Origin: Hypomyces perniciosus
Taxonomy: Eukaryota; Ascomycota; Sordariomycetes; Hypocreales; Hypocreaceae
DNA length: 64,000 nucleotides
Assembly (NCBI GenBank): GCA_008477525.1
Contig: SPDT01000004.1
Location: 4,402,001-4,466,000 of the forward strand
Direction: 5' to 3'
The notes below the pieces were generated by a model. The model did no database searches, had not been told where the DNA came from, and saw only the letters and a program-made list of their open reading frames with translations. The position numbers and the translations under genes were made by a program. This document shows, in pieces, positions 12,454 to 22,536 of this stretch (within the stretch, counting starts at the first letter, position 1; each line of letters starts with the position of its first letter).

Positions 12454-14990
12454 CTACATATAGAGTACAAGCAGTGCAGACAGGCCAGCAACCCCCATGG
12501 TACTCAGAGTGCTCCAAGGTGATCTTTCTGCCGCGTCGGAATTCGGGACGGTAGTTGGTTGAGTAGGTCGCTGACTCGTTGAGCCTGTGGGTAGAATCTC
12601 AGGGCCTCCGGTTAAGCCAGAGTTTCCACCTGAACCACCAGAGCTAGAGCCTGGGGTGCCTTGTGGGTTCGACGTAGCACTCCCAGAATTCTGGAGTGAT
12701 GTTTGTGATCCACCGTTTCCACCCTCAGTCTGACTTCCAGATTGCTGGCCAGGAGCGCCTCCTCCAGACGATTGGGTTGAGCCGCCAGTGTTGCTTGTGT
12801 TCCCAGAATCATTATTTGATCTATCAGTCGCCTGTGTAGGTGAATGGCTGTTTCCGTTACCGGTGTTAGATCCCCCTGAAGAGGTCGTTGGTGAAGCGCC
12901 GTTGCCATTGCCGTTGTTTCCATTTCCATTACTATTATCTGGACCCGAACCACCAGGTGTGCCGGAAGGCTGAGAGCCGTTATCGCTGCCACCGCCCGAT
13001 CCGTTTGTCGTGCTCGGAGATGGAGCCGCTGGAGTTGTATTGCCGTTCCCAGTATCGGAACTCGGGTTATTGCCTACATTGCTGCTACCGCCTCCATTCG
13101 TCGTGCTCGGAGATGGAGCCGCTGGAGTTGTATTGCCGTTCCCAGTATCGGAACTCGGGTTATTGCCTACATTGCTGCTACCGCCTCCATTCGTCGTGCT
13201 CGGAGATGGAGCCGCTGGAGTTGTATTGCCGTTCCCAGTATCGGAACTCGGGTTATTGCCTACATTGCTGCTACCGCCTCCATTCGTCGTGCTCGGAGAT
13301 GGAGCCGCTGGAGTTGTATTGCCGTTTCCAGTATTGGAACTCTGGGAATTTCCTGCATTGCTGCTGTCGCCTCCATTAGGTGGATTGGAGGATGGAGGGC
13401 CACTCTGACCACTGCTGCTTGAGGGAGGCGTTGGGGTCACAGTTGGAGGAGTGTTTGCATCAGTCGTAGAGGTAGTGGGAAGTGAAGGGGCAGAAGGAGT
13501 CTGAGGCGGCAGGGCTGATGTTATTGACGGCGCAGCAGTACTGCTGCCCGAGTCCGCATCTGGCGTTGTAGTCCCGACAGGTGGCGCAGTCGTGGGTATC
13601 AGATTAGAGACCGGGGTGAGAGCGGAGGGAGGATCGTAAAACCTAGAGCTAGTGAGAAGAGTTCCTTATTCATAGGTATCGCGTCAACCTACCCTCCAAT
13701 ACCATCGGCAATACATGACTGCCAGGCTGGATCAATGCTTCTAATGCGATCTGGCAATACAATTGTAGGGTTGCAGGGGTCGGCTATTGAGTGAACAACA
13801 TGTTAGTCTACTAACCCCCTAGTCCACGCCATTATCACGTTGGTTAGAAGGGAGGCAAGGGATTGCAGTTTTGAACAACGTACGTGACCTCTGGACAGCA
13901 TTTGAAGGATTTCCTGGGATAAAAGTGTATCCAGATATAGTTGAACAATTCCTTTCTAGGTCGGCATAATTAAGTCGACTGGATCCAATGGAGCCGAAGA
14001 AGGTCTGAGTTGTAGTGGCCAAACTTGTACCAGCTGAATTTATCGTAGTAAAGGTGATTGCATGTTCGGTTGATGAAAAGATAATAGTTGACAACTCGTC
14101 CGGATTAAACCCTATTGTCGTATTGGCGAGAGGCTTTCCAACTAGCCCGCAGTAGTCAAACGCCGAGAGCGAAGTGAAGCCAATATAGACCGAAGGGGAC
14201 TGACTGTTGCATTGTCTGTTAGATATATCTCGCAAACGAATCTTCGTCTCGCCAACGTACTATGTGAATCCACTTGATACAAATGAGGTGATTGCCGGCG
14301 TTGGTCGAGCTGAAAAAAACATTAGTCCATATTTTCCACTTGAATCATGTTGCCTAAACGCACATTTTGCCCAGTAGAACAAATCAACTGTTGACGCCCT
14401 AACTGTACAGCTATAACACTGGAAAGAGCAAAAAAAAAGTGAGTATCCTGACAGTAATAGGGTTGAGAGGGGGGCCATACGCATGGAGATGTAGCCGATC
14501 CATACCAGAAATTAACACCTCCTCCAATTATGTTGCCAGTTACCGTCCCAATATCGGTCGTGACCAGGGCAGTCGTTATAGTAGATATTGTTCCATTGAC
14601 GGTTTCCGTCAGAGTAGTGACACCAGTTCCTATTGACCTGGAAAGCGTATGGGTTGCAGGATTCGTTGCGGACAGCCAGCTATTGACATCTAACATGCAC
14701 CGGCATTTCAAGGAAGGGTCCGCAGATAGACCGTCATATAGACCGGTGACAACAGGAGCGATCTCATGACCGGAACATTCGTCAGTGACGACCAAAGTTG
14801 GGAGAGTCGTTGCACTTGTTGATCTCGTCGGCGCCGGCGTTGTGGAATTCGTAAGCACTGAGAAATAGGAACAAAAGTAAGCTAAGATTCATGGAGAAGA
14901 TGCTTCGTGTATATGAGGGTACTTACATGGCGAGGCACGAACTGCACCGCCCAAGGCGAGCAACACAAGAGCACCTTGTACGCGGATCAT
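12454..14990 (-). CDS. GPI-anchored Ser/Thr/Gly/Asn-rich cell-surface glycoprotein
   Basis: Hand-built model of seven exons: 14990-14927, 14857-14481, 14418-14364, 14309-14261, 14203-13884, 13783-13693 and 13642-12454. They join in frame to 2,145 bp (714 aa). All introns (50-100 bp) have GT..AG ends. Residues 1-20 are a signal peptide (MIRVQGALVLLALGG...). The ectodomain has a Thr-rich segment with conserved Cys, then VDLFYWAK, SSGFTYQSPSVYIGF and GFYDPPSALTP, motifs shared by a large group of uncharacterised fungal secreted proteins. From about residue 320 the chain is low-complexity and includes a four-fold 31-residue repeat. The C-terminus (SDAAERSPWS followed by GVAGLSALLVLYM) is a typical GPI signal. 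It should sit at the plasma membrane or wall. The third intron (14363-14310) is optional, since retaining it keeps the frame. Apparent stop codons on the genomic frame all fall in introns. Confidence 0.85.
13018..13389 (-). repeat. Four 93-bp tandem repeats in the GPI-protein gene
   Basis: Units start at 13018, 13111, 13204 and 13297, exactly 93 bp apart, and encode 31 residues rich in Gly, Ser, Asn, Thr and Pro (SSNVGNNPSSDTGNGNTTP core). The middle units look base-identical, while the unit nearest the N-terminus (13297-13389) has several substitutions. Being a multiple of three, gain or loss of units would keep the frame. This is a length-variable spacer pushing the ectodomain away from the membrane. 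Confidence 0.95.
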
Positions 14991-16600
14991 TGTTCCTTGA
15001 ACCACGAACGACGTGAACTTTTCCGGTAAATGGCAAGGAAGAACGTGCTGACACATGTGTGCTTGGAGGAATACGAGTATTAATACAATAGTAATATTAG
15101 TACTACTATAACCCGATCGTGACTCAGCCCTACCTAACGCCGAGCTGCATTCTCCTAATGCTACCTACCTAGTTACCAAGCAGCTGGTTGTGGGGATCAG
15201 GATAATACGAGGGGTACCTACTCGTAGTTGGCTATCTATTCTATTGAATTTGCAGGAACTAATGTTTCCCCTGTCGTAGGGGTTAGTAGGCACACCGCTC
15301 GGGCCGTGCTATGCACTACTAATCACCCAACGGTCTAGCATCTCGTATACTCGTAATAATCTGCCAAAGGTGCCTTGCCCGTCGCATCTAGTTACCGCTT
15401 TGAGTAGTAGTAAAAAACTCACAGCTACTGACACTTGAGACCATCGAAGCCTGTGTTGATCTCATGTAGTACCCAATTATTAGGGTTCATTCTACTCTGT
15501 GTTGGGTATGTATTTTACTTAGCTTACCGAGCGGACGGTTCTACTCTGGCAGACCAAAATCCAGCAAAATTTTGAGCCCACTCTGTGCGTGTGGAGAAGT
15601 GGCCAGGCCATATGCTTGCTATGCGACTTAATCAAAAGGATCAATAGACCCTCGGTGGTCGCCGGAGACGGACTTGTAATACTCCGTCATGCTTATTGTA
15701 TACTGCTAATAGTACTCGTCCTTCGTCCTTCGTATTGGTAATCATATTCCTTAGCTTATTGCCATCCTGCTTTACTACGGAGTAGCTGATGCTTTGGGCT
15801 CCTACGAGTAGTACTAGTAGTACTCCGTACTATTACAAGGTTAAACCCAGCAACGTAGCCGTGGGTCTCAGCCCTACGTGATGTGATATGACAGGATGGC
15901 AGGCTTTGATCGGGTGCCCCATGACACGAAGTGGTTCTGGAGACTGAAGTGGACAGGTTGATGAATCTTACAACCGATTAAGGATTCAAGTCCGGGCCGT
16001 CCTTTAGCGACCGGCGCAAACACTCTCAAAACACGTGTAATGTCCTTTCCCAACGGCCTTTGCCATCGGCAAACCGAATCAGTCGCTCTTTCGCAATTGA
16101 TATTGAATGTGCGGTGCGGCAGCGGCTTCTGAATCCTGTCTGTGATGGGCTGCAAACAATGGTCAAACTACGCGAGTACAACGAAGGTGGAGGGCCTCGA
16201 GATTAAACAGTACTAGTATTACTAGTTGTCGTCCTAAAATCTCACCACATTCGCAGTGGATCCCTGAAAGCCTTGCCAATTTGATTCCGAGATGCGAAGC
16301 ATGGCTGTCCCCATACATGTAGGAGGACTAGGACGAGTAGATACCCGGTGGGCACGATCGCCAGCGTCTCACTCTCATCCTGCGCATAATGGACATTACC
16401 CAACTGCTACCCAAGCTCGTGGCCCCTTGGCCGGATGTCTGACTGAGGAAATCGATATTGGAAGACCAAAGAGAGGTCATTATCCTGCTTGCCGCTGGAT
16501 CGACCCACTCACCTTGTAGACGCGCCCACAACAATACGAGAGCGGCCATATTTCTCGATAGGATGCTGAGAGCTTGAAACGATCAGAGCATCCGGAGATC
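14991..16600. other. Intergenic region with short palindromic repeats and inverted-repeat arm B
   Basis: No gene is supported. It holds the divergent promoters of the GPI protein (-) and the pepsin-like protein (+). TACT/AGTA-rich, partly palindromic tracts occur near 15,090-15,110, 15,800-15,835 and 16,208-16,226, resembling those at 4.5-5.1 kb. The second inverted-repeat arm is at 15541-15627. The short ORFs at 15874-16549 overlap on both strands and show no family. Confidence 0.5.
15541..15627 (-). repeat. Inverted-repeat arm B (partner at 5465-5545)
   Basis: The reverse complement contains GTCGCATAG, ACACGCACAG, GTGGGCTCA and TTTTGCTGGATTTTGG in the same order and spacing as arm A at 5.5 kb. 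No coding content. The flanking sequence on either side does not continue the match. Confidence 0.6.
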
Positions 16601-18427
16601 ATGCATATAAGGGTGGAACTGTTTCTTTTCCTAGGCCTCATGCCAGGCGCGTTGGGCGCGATACGCCACCAGCATCTTGACACGCGAGCAACCACGCCGT
16701 CGCCAGTCCCAGTGTCGGCTAGCCAGTTCTTGTGAGTAGGATACTTGATGTATTCTTGAAGCAAGCTCATCATTCGCAGCGAAGGTGTCGATGGGCCATG
16801 GTCGACCTTTGAACTCCGAGTAGGAAACCCGGCTCAAAACGTTCGCGTACTGCCCGGAACCTCCTCGACACAAACGTTAGTGGTACTGCCAGTAGGCTGC
16901 CAAATCATAAATGTAACGGACTGCGCCAGAAGCAGAGGTGGTCTGTTTAATAATTCCGCTTCACAAACATGGCAAGCGATCGGCACCTTCAATCTGGGCT
17001 TTGAGAGCTCCCTAGGCTTCAAAGACAACGGCTTGTTTGGATATGACTCAGGTACGGCAGACACCAACATGCTTTTCCACCATGCCTTCTAGTATTGACA
17101 TGGCTTAGTTGGAGTCGGTTATCTTGGCAGTGGTGGTCCTGTCATCGACCATTCTATCGTCGCAGGTGTCGCAGGCACGGAGTTCTACCTCGGGGTGCTT
17201 GGTTTAAACCCACTACCAACCAACTTCACGGATCAAAATGATCCGCAGCCAAGCTTTATGCAGCTCCTCAAGAATCAATCGCAAATACCGAGTCTCTCCT
17301 ACGGCTACACGGCTGGCGCGCCGTACCGGCTAAACAAGGCGCTTGGTAATCTGATTCTGGGCGGATACGATACCTCTTTCTTCCAAGACACGAAGTTGTC
17401 GCACAAGTTCTTTAGCGATCAGAGTCGAGATCTGACTGTTGGGGTTCAGTCCATCACCACGAATGCCAGTACAGCAAACGGGGCGCTACAATCTACTCCG
17501 ATTCCAATGTTCATTGACTCTTCCGTCACAGAAATCTACCTTCCACTGGATGCCTGTCGCGCCTTCGAGCAGGCTTTCAATCTTACTTACAACAATGCTA
17601 CTCAGAGGTACTTGGTTGACGATACGCTACACAACAGGCTTGTTGCCGCAAACCCTTCTGTCACGTTCACAATCGCCACAGCAATCACAGGTGGTGATAG
17701 CTGGAATGTCACCTTCCCATATGCGAGCTTCGATCTACAGGTAACACCTCCGTTGGTCAAAAACGCATCTCGATACTTCCCACTTCAGCGGGCAGCAAAT
17801 GCGTCACAATATACTCTGGGAAGGGTGTTTTTACAAGAGACGTACCTGGTCGTAGATTACGAACGGGGAAATTTCTCCCTTCATCCCAAAGTATGGAACG
17901 CTAGTGCTGTGCCAAACCTGGTTACCATACAGTCATTAACCACGGTCCAACCCGTCGCAAGTCAAGGCCTCGGTGGAGGTGCCATCGCTGGTATCGTTCT
18001 GGGCGTCCTGTTGTTCATTGGGGCCATTGCGACTGCTATCTTGCGGTACTTGGTTGTTATTCCCCGACGCAAGGCTGCAAAGGCTGCCGCAGAGCTAGAA
18101 GGCAGTACGCCGACACCAGAGGCACAGCCGAGTCCTGAAGAGTCCACCGCTCCAGTTGCCGAAGCCAGGAGCGACAGCATACGGGAGCTGGAAGCCGACG
18201 AGGCGAAACTCACACCAGAAATTGAGGGCAGTGTCCCCACGACAAGAACTCCCATGAGCGAATTGGAGTCGGCAGCCAGCCCAAGGTTTTCAGAACTGCC
18301 ATCTCCAGCACCAATATCAGAGCTACCCTCTCCGGCGCCAGTATCGGAGTTGCTATCGAGGGAAATATACGAAATGCCTGGGAGTGATGTCCCGGAATTA
18401 CCGGGAAGCCCAGGCGTTCGGTCTTAG
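16601..18427 (+). CDS. Pepsin-like (A1 family) membrane protein, probably catalytically dead
   Basis: Three exons, 16601-16731, 16780-17051 and 17109-18427, close in frame to 1,722 bp (573 aa). Introns are GTGAGT..CAG (48 bp) and GTACGG..TAG (57 bp). The protein has a signal peptide (HIRVELFLFLGLMPG), an A1-type two-lobed fold (WSTFELRVGNPAQNVRVLPG; YLGSGGPVIDHSIVAGV; LGNLILGGYDTSFF), a transmembrane helix at about 420-447 (GAIAGIVLGVLLFIGAIATA) and a cytoplasmic tail of about 125 residues with SELPSPAP repeats. In pepsins the first catalytic motif is DTG/DTS; here the position reads LPGTSSTQTLVV without Asp. The second site keeps Asp (FIDSSVTEIYLP). This matches a known fungal subgroup of pepsin homologues that have lost the first Asp, so protease activity is unlikely. 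A sensor or adhesion role is possible but unproven. Confidence 0.85.
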
Positions 18428-19379
18428 CATTTTCAGAGTCGGAGTTAGGGAGTACGGTATGGCCAATGCTCACGCCAACCTCGGGGGATCAAATTTTATT
18501 GGCGCTTGGGGTCTAACTCCTTGTCAATGTGACGGGCGCGCGAGAGGCCTTGTGATGCTTACGCGTATTAATAATCTAACTCCTGAGTAGGGAGCAGCAT
18601 GGCGCTATGGAAAGGGGGAAGTTTCAATAGGGCTGCTATATTTAAGATGTTGCTTTATAATAGTCGTGCTGCTACACACGATGGAGAGAGGCACTGTTAG
18701 CTTATTAATTGCATAAGGTTAAGGTACTTTCAACGAAACTATTTGAGCTAGTTTATTCCAGGCAGGCAGCGCCGCTATTATCGTTTTATAGTACTCCATA
18801 GGGTATACCTCAAATGATTTATAATTAGTAGTGACTTGAGTAAAGAAATAATCAGGGATATCACAATATTACATAATAACCTGATTGTATTTTTTTGGTA
18901 CAAACAAAATACCATTGGAAGAGCACATGCAAAAGGGAACTATTGATGTCATCTGTCGTGCTGCTCTGTAGGTTTCTAAGCCATGTTTTGTTTCAATTCT
19001 TCTTGACGGCCCTATTTAACGGATACTCAAGCTAATGCTGAAGTCCATAGACGTATACGACTTCATTGCCAAACTAAAGATAATGCCTCTGACAAGGCAA
19101 TAAGGACGGCGATCTCGTGGCTCATTGTCGACAATAGTCCCCGAAGTATCATTAAATATTGGAACCCTTACAGGGTCTTCACTTTATGGAACTGCAACCA
19201 CATTATCAGGAATCTCATTAAACCCCGTGTTGAGCGCGGTATCGCCGAATTTGTCTCCAGCAGTGCAAATAACAGCGGTTCGTCTCCCACTGTGCCTAAG
19301 GCGATCAACTTTCTTGCTATCAAATCATACTTACAATCCGCAAAATCCGACTCCAACTCCCCACCACGTATTGATTGCA
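18428..19379. other. Intergenic region
   Basis: No supported gene. The 18,600-19,080 part is AT-richer than its surroundings but not RIP-like. An open stretch around 19,230-19,420 (+) reads like protein (SSPTVPKAINFLAIKSYL) without a start or a recognisable family and may belong to the P450 relic that follows. Confidence 0.4.
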
Positions 19380-19616
19380 AGTTTATTGATGTAGCTATTG
19401 CTCTGGCCAAGAAAACACATTAGACAAGAGCTGGCCAAGATAGAGATATGGATGATCCCAGTCATGACGGCTCGAGAGTTCGAGTTTGAGAGTGTGCATC
19501 CCCCTGATGCGCCAGAAGTGCTTGGCGAGAAGGCATACCAAGTCCCGCTGCCTAGTGATGCAATGGGCCATGTTAAGGGCGGCCATCCACTGAGGATTAA
19601 GCTCAGGACAGGATGA
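19380..19616 (+). pseudogene. Cytochrome P450 C-terminal relic
   Basis: The frame ending at 19616 reads PRKHIRQELAKIEIW, then MTAREFEFESV, then VLGEKAYQVPLP and GGHPLRIKLR. This order fits the end of a fungal P450: the heme-loop tail GPRxCxGQELAxxE, the L-helix, then GExAYQV and the final beta strands with P-R-V/I-x-L-R. The heme-binding Cys is replaced by His and the following Gly by Arg, and nothing of the I-helix, ExxR or the N-terminus is present upstream in frame. It is therefore a broken fragment of a former P450 gene, or a piece carried in by rearrangement. The family assignment rests only on this C-terminal pattern. Confidence 0.55.
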
Positions 19617-19927
19617 TAGAAGCTGGCTAAAGGTAAGGGTCGGTAGTTCTTTTGAACGGTGGCTCGAGTTGCCCTCTCAAATTACTGTGTGGCTTCCTGT
19701 GCTATGAAATGAGGACGGGAGAGGACTAGAAATGGGAATTGGCAGGGTCCTCATATGTAGGATTCGTTTGGGTCCTATATCAGTACTATAAAAGTGCGAC
19801 ATTACGTACTGCAGTTGCTAAAGCTAAGAGGTACCGCTATACTCTCACCAAATGGGACATACTGATATGCTATTATACTAGAGAAAGATCCTTGTTTTAG
19901 CAGGAACTATTGGGCATCCCTATAAAC

Positions 19928-20753
19928 CTAAGATTGAGCCTTCAACTTGGCTAATCGAGCCTTGGTGACTGTGGCGATTTTCTCCTCATCCCAAATCCCG
20001 TTCACGCTTGGGTGCTGTACAACAGTAGTAGCCCATTTGTAGAAGTTAGGTGTTTTGGTTGGTAGGTCCTTGATTAGACTCTCAGGCAGAAGGCCATGCT
20101 TCGGCAGCGATAGCAGTCTGAGCAAGAACGATCCGGTAAGCACCTATTTCTTATAGTTAGAAAATGGATAGTCTCTTTGGTAACCTTCTCACACACCTCA
20201 GCCAAAGTGAGCGTCTCACTCCCCCCGAAAAAAGGCGCTGCATCCGTTAACAATGGCTCGATCTCCTTCTCGACCTGCTGATTGAACTCCTTGGCAATCT
20301 CCTCGGCCTCCTCATTTGTCTTTGCGACGAGGACTTTGTTGTACAGGCCGTTGACCTTGCTGAAGTATGTATCAACGAAGAAGTTGATTCGGGCACGCCT
20401 CAAGGACGCCTCGGGGGTGCCTGTGGTCGGCACCAAGTGCGACGGGTGTGCGTCCGCTAGAAACTGGGCCACGATAGCAGACTCTGTCACGATCTCGCCA
20501 TTGTATGAGAGGCTAGGGACGAGACCACGGGGATTCACAGAGAGATACTCCGGGGTGCGGGGGGCGCTCAGATCGATGATCTCCTCTTCAAAGGGGAGCT
20601 TGAGCTCTGCCAACGCGATGTGGGCGCGATGAGCCCCTGAAGATGTATGGGTTAGTCTAGGTGTTAAAGTAGTGAATGAGGTTTTGCAGAGGGATTCCTA
20701 CATGGACAAACATGGTTGGTATAGAGCTTGATCTTTGGAGTTGCCACGGCCAT
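19928..20753 (-). CDS. Glutathione S-transferase, Cys-type (omega-like)
   Basis: Three exons, 20753-20702, 20636-20197 and 20143-19928, join to 708 bp (235 aa). Introns are 65 bp (GTAGGA..CAG) and 53 bp (GTGTGT..CTAACT..TAG). The N-terminal thioredoxin-like domain has CPWAHRAHIAL with Cys16 as the likely catalytic residue, the cis-Pro region (RGLVPSLSYNG) and the glutathione gamma-Glu contact (TESAIVAQFL). An all-helical C-terminal domain follows to residue 235. Cys-type GSTs act as thiol transferases or dehydroascorbate and glutathionyl-conjugate reductases. In fungi they occur both as general detoxifiers and inside secondary-metabolite clusters. It lies next to a P450 relic and in the same orientation as the three genes to its right. 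The length is normal for the family. Confidence 0.9.
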
Positions 20754-21072
20754 GATGAGAGTGGGGCTATAGCTTCGCACGTTTTAAATGCCTCGACGTA
20801 TTTTAAAAGGTACAGAAGCTGTCTTGGAGAGAAGGTTTGAGGGATTGAGAGTAAACAAGTGACGTCTTAAGTATATCACCCAATTGTGGATTTCTAATCA
20901 CCAACCACGTATGTGGATGATGCCATCAAGGGCCAAGGTGAAGTGCTCCAATTTGTCAGCTACCCCACACTTTATGAGACTCCGTGAAGTCGCAAAGCTC
21001 AGACTGTAAGAGGCTATTGAGCAACGCCTAAGATGAAATGCACTCTATGCACGCACTCCAAGGCAGAGACTA
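20754..21072. other. Short intergenic region between GST and secreted-protein gene
   Basis: Contains the GST promoter and the 3' flank of the small secreted protein gene. No other feature recognised. Confidence 0.5.
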
Positions 21073-21471
21073 TCAAAGGTCAATCTGGGCGTTATCTCCC
21101 GAATCCAGGACTCCACCACTGTACTTGGATGCCACAGTGCGCTCAAACCTTGCTCCAGAGAGTTGCCCTTTGACACCAGCCGTCAGGGTGTACTGAGCGG
21201 CATCCTGATCCAAAGTAACAGTCTTGTCCAGTGTGCCCTCGCACCCTGAATGCCATGCATTCTGGAGGAATATACTCAACTTATCACCCCGCTTAGCTCC
21301 ATAGAAGACCGCCTGATCAAAAAGCAGATGTTCGACTGTTGTAGAACAGCAAACATTGTAGCTCAGAGAGGTACATTGATGTGTGTTCTGACCTCTGACC
21401 AGCTGGATATCTCTACCTGCGGCGGCTGCAGCGTGCAGAGCAAGAACCATAAGTAAATGTTGCGGTTGCAT
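21073..21471 (-). CDS. Small secreted protein, 4 Cys, unknown function
   Basis: Intronless frame of 132 aa starting MQPQHLLMVLALHAAAAAG, a clean signal peptide with cleavage predicted around Ala/Gly 18-20. An in-frame ATG 13 codons upstream (21510) is possible but would disrupt the signal. The mature protein is about 12 kDa, with Cys in HQCTSL, NVCCST and SGCEG, and no family I recognise. Size, secretion and Cys content are those of fungal effector-like or antimicrobial small secreted proteins, but this is only a compositional inference. A degraded stretch 0.3 kb upstream of its start (21765-21850) resembles its 3' end. Confidence 0.65.
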   Translation of the reverse strand: MQPQHLLMVLALHAAAAAGRDIQLVRGQNTHQCTSLSYNVCCSTTVEHLLFDQAVFYGAKRGDKLSIFLQNAWHSGCEGTLDKTVTLDQDAAQYTLTAGVKGQLSGARFERTVASKYSGGVLDSGDNAQIDL

Positions 21472-22536
21472 TATTGATGCTATGAATGTGTCAGCAGCGC
21501 AAATGTGCATCAAGGGGAGATGCTCCGACCTCGTTTGAACCGGTAGATCAGATGATGACCCTATTTATAGGTGAATTCACAAGATAGCTCAATGCCACAG
21601 CGTTTTTAATGAAGTCTTTGTAGTTGTTGATGCGGGTAAATGGTGCTGGGTGAGAGCGGAGAGGAAGCGAATATTAGAGAAGGTGGACGCAAGTTTATAG
21701 TTGTCGAGTTGGACGGGTCACAAGAGACGGGACTGTATCAAACATAAGTCGTGGCTTAAATAGATGCACTCCAGGCAGAAGTTGAAGGTGTCTCAGTCAA
21801 TCTGGACCGTCCTGTCGAAACTGGAGAGATGGCCAGGAGGTACAACATTGTTACCAATACGACTGGTCTAGACTTAGTTCCAGATGACAGTAGCCAGCCA
21901 CTTTCAATCTTATGATGCGGTTCATTGTATTCCCCCTACCAATCTCACTGATAGGCAGGCGTTGACAATCAGCTAGCCAGTTGATGGCATTGGAGGAGCC
22001 ATCAGCACAAACTAGGTGTTGGGACAAGGGTAGTGCCGCCACTATCACGGCACGGCGCGTAGCCTTCCAATAGTGCGCCCGCGCCCGCCGCAGCTGGATC
22101 AGTATTTGTTGGCATTCCATCAAAAAGCGCCTCTCTGACTTCAATATTGATCAATATTGATCCAATGACTCGCTCAGCTGAGTCTTGACCGGGATTTATG
22201 AACAGCAGCAGTGGAGTCTACGTAGTATTGGAAGTCAAAGGCTGACTGTTGACTCGACTGTGTCAATGGTTTAATATTGGAAACAAGCCCCCTCTCCTTT
22301 GTTCACCAAGGTAGAAAACATGCATGGAGAGTGTATCAGTATTGCCTGGGAAACGGTGGCGCATCTTTACCTGTCAGCAACTGGCATTGAACTCACAATC
22401 CCGCAAGATGGCCGCCACCGTTGACATGGCGCTGCTCCTGAAGTAATTAATCATGAGTGTGAACATCGTGAGTGGGGAGAATATCACAACTATTCATACA
22501 CACCGTTCATTTACATCTCGGTGTTTGTCCAGTCCC
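21472..22536. other. Intergenic region with a possible degenerate duplicate of the secreted-protein 3' end
   Basis: Around 21,765-21,850 the sequence (GCACTCCAGGCAGA, then GTCAATCTGG) resembles 21,045-21,115 at the 3' end of the secreted-protein gene. The minus-strand reading ends in a similar TVQID before a stop. The minus-strand ORF at 22144-21851 has no recognised family and starts without ATG. The rest is featureless. Confidence 0.35.

Noticed and set aside
12888..13408. Long repetitive + strand ORFs opposite the GPI gene
   Set aside because: They are antisense shadows of the 93-bp repeats; the minus-strand frame has signal peptide, splice sites and GPI signal.
14260..14262. Apparent in-frame TAG stop in the GPI-protein gene
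   Set aside because: It straddles the exon-4/intron-4 border (TA|GTACGT). Splicing 14260-14204 removes it and joins GFTYQSPSVY.
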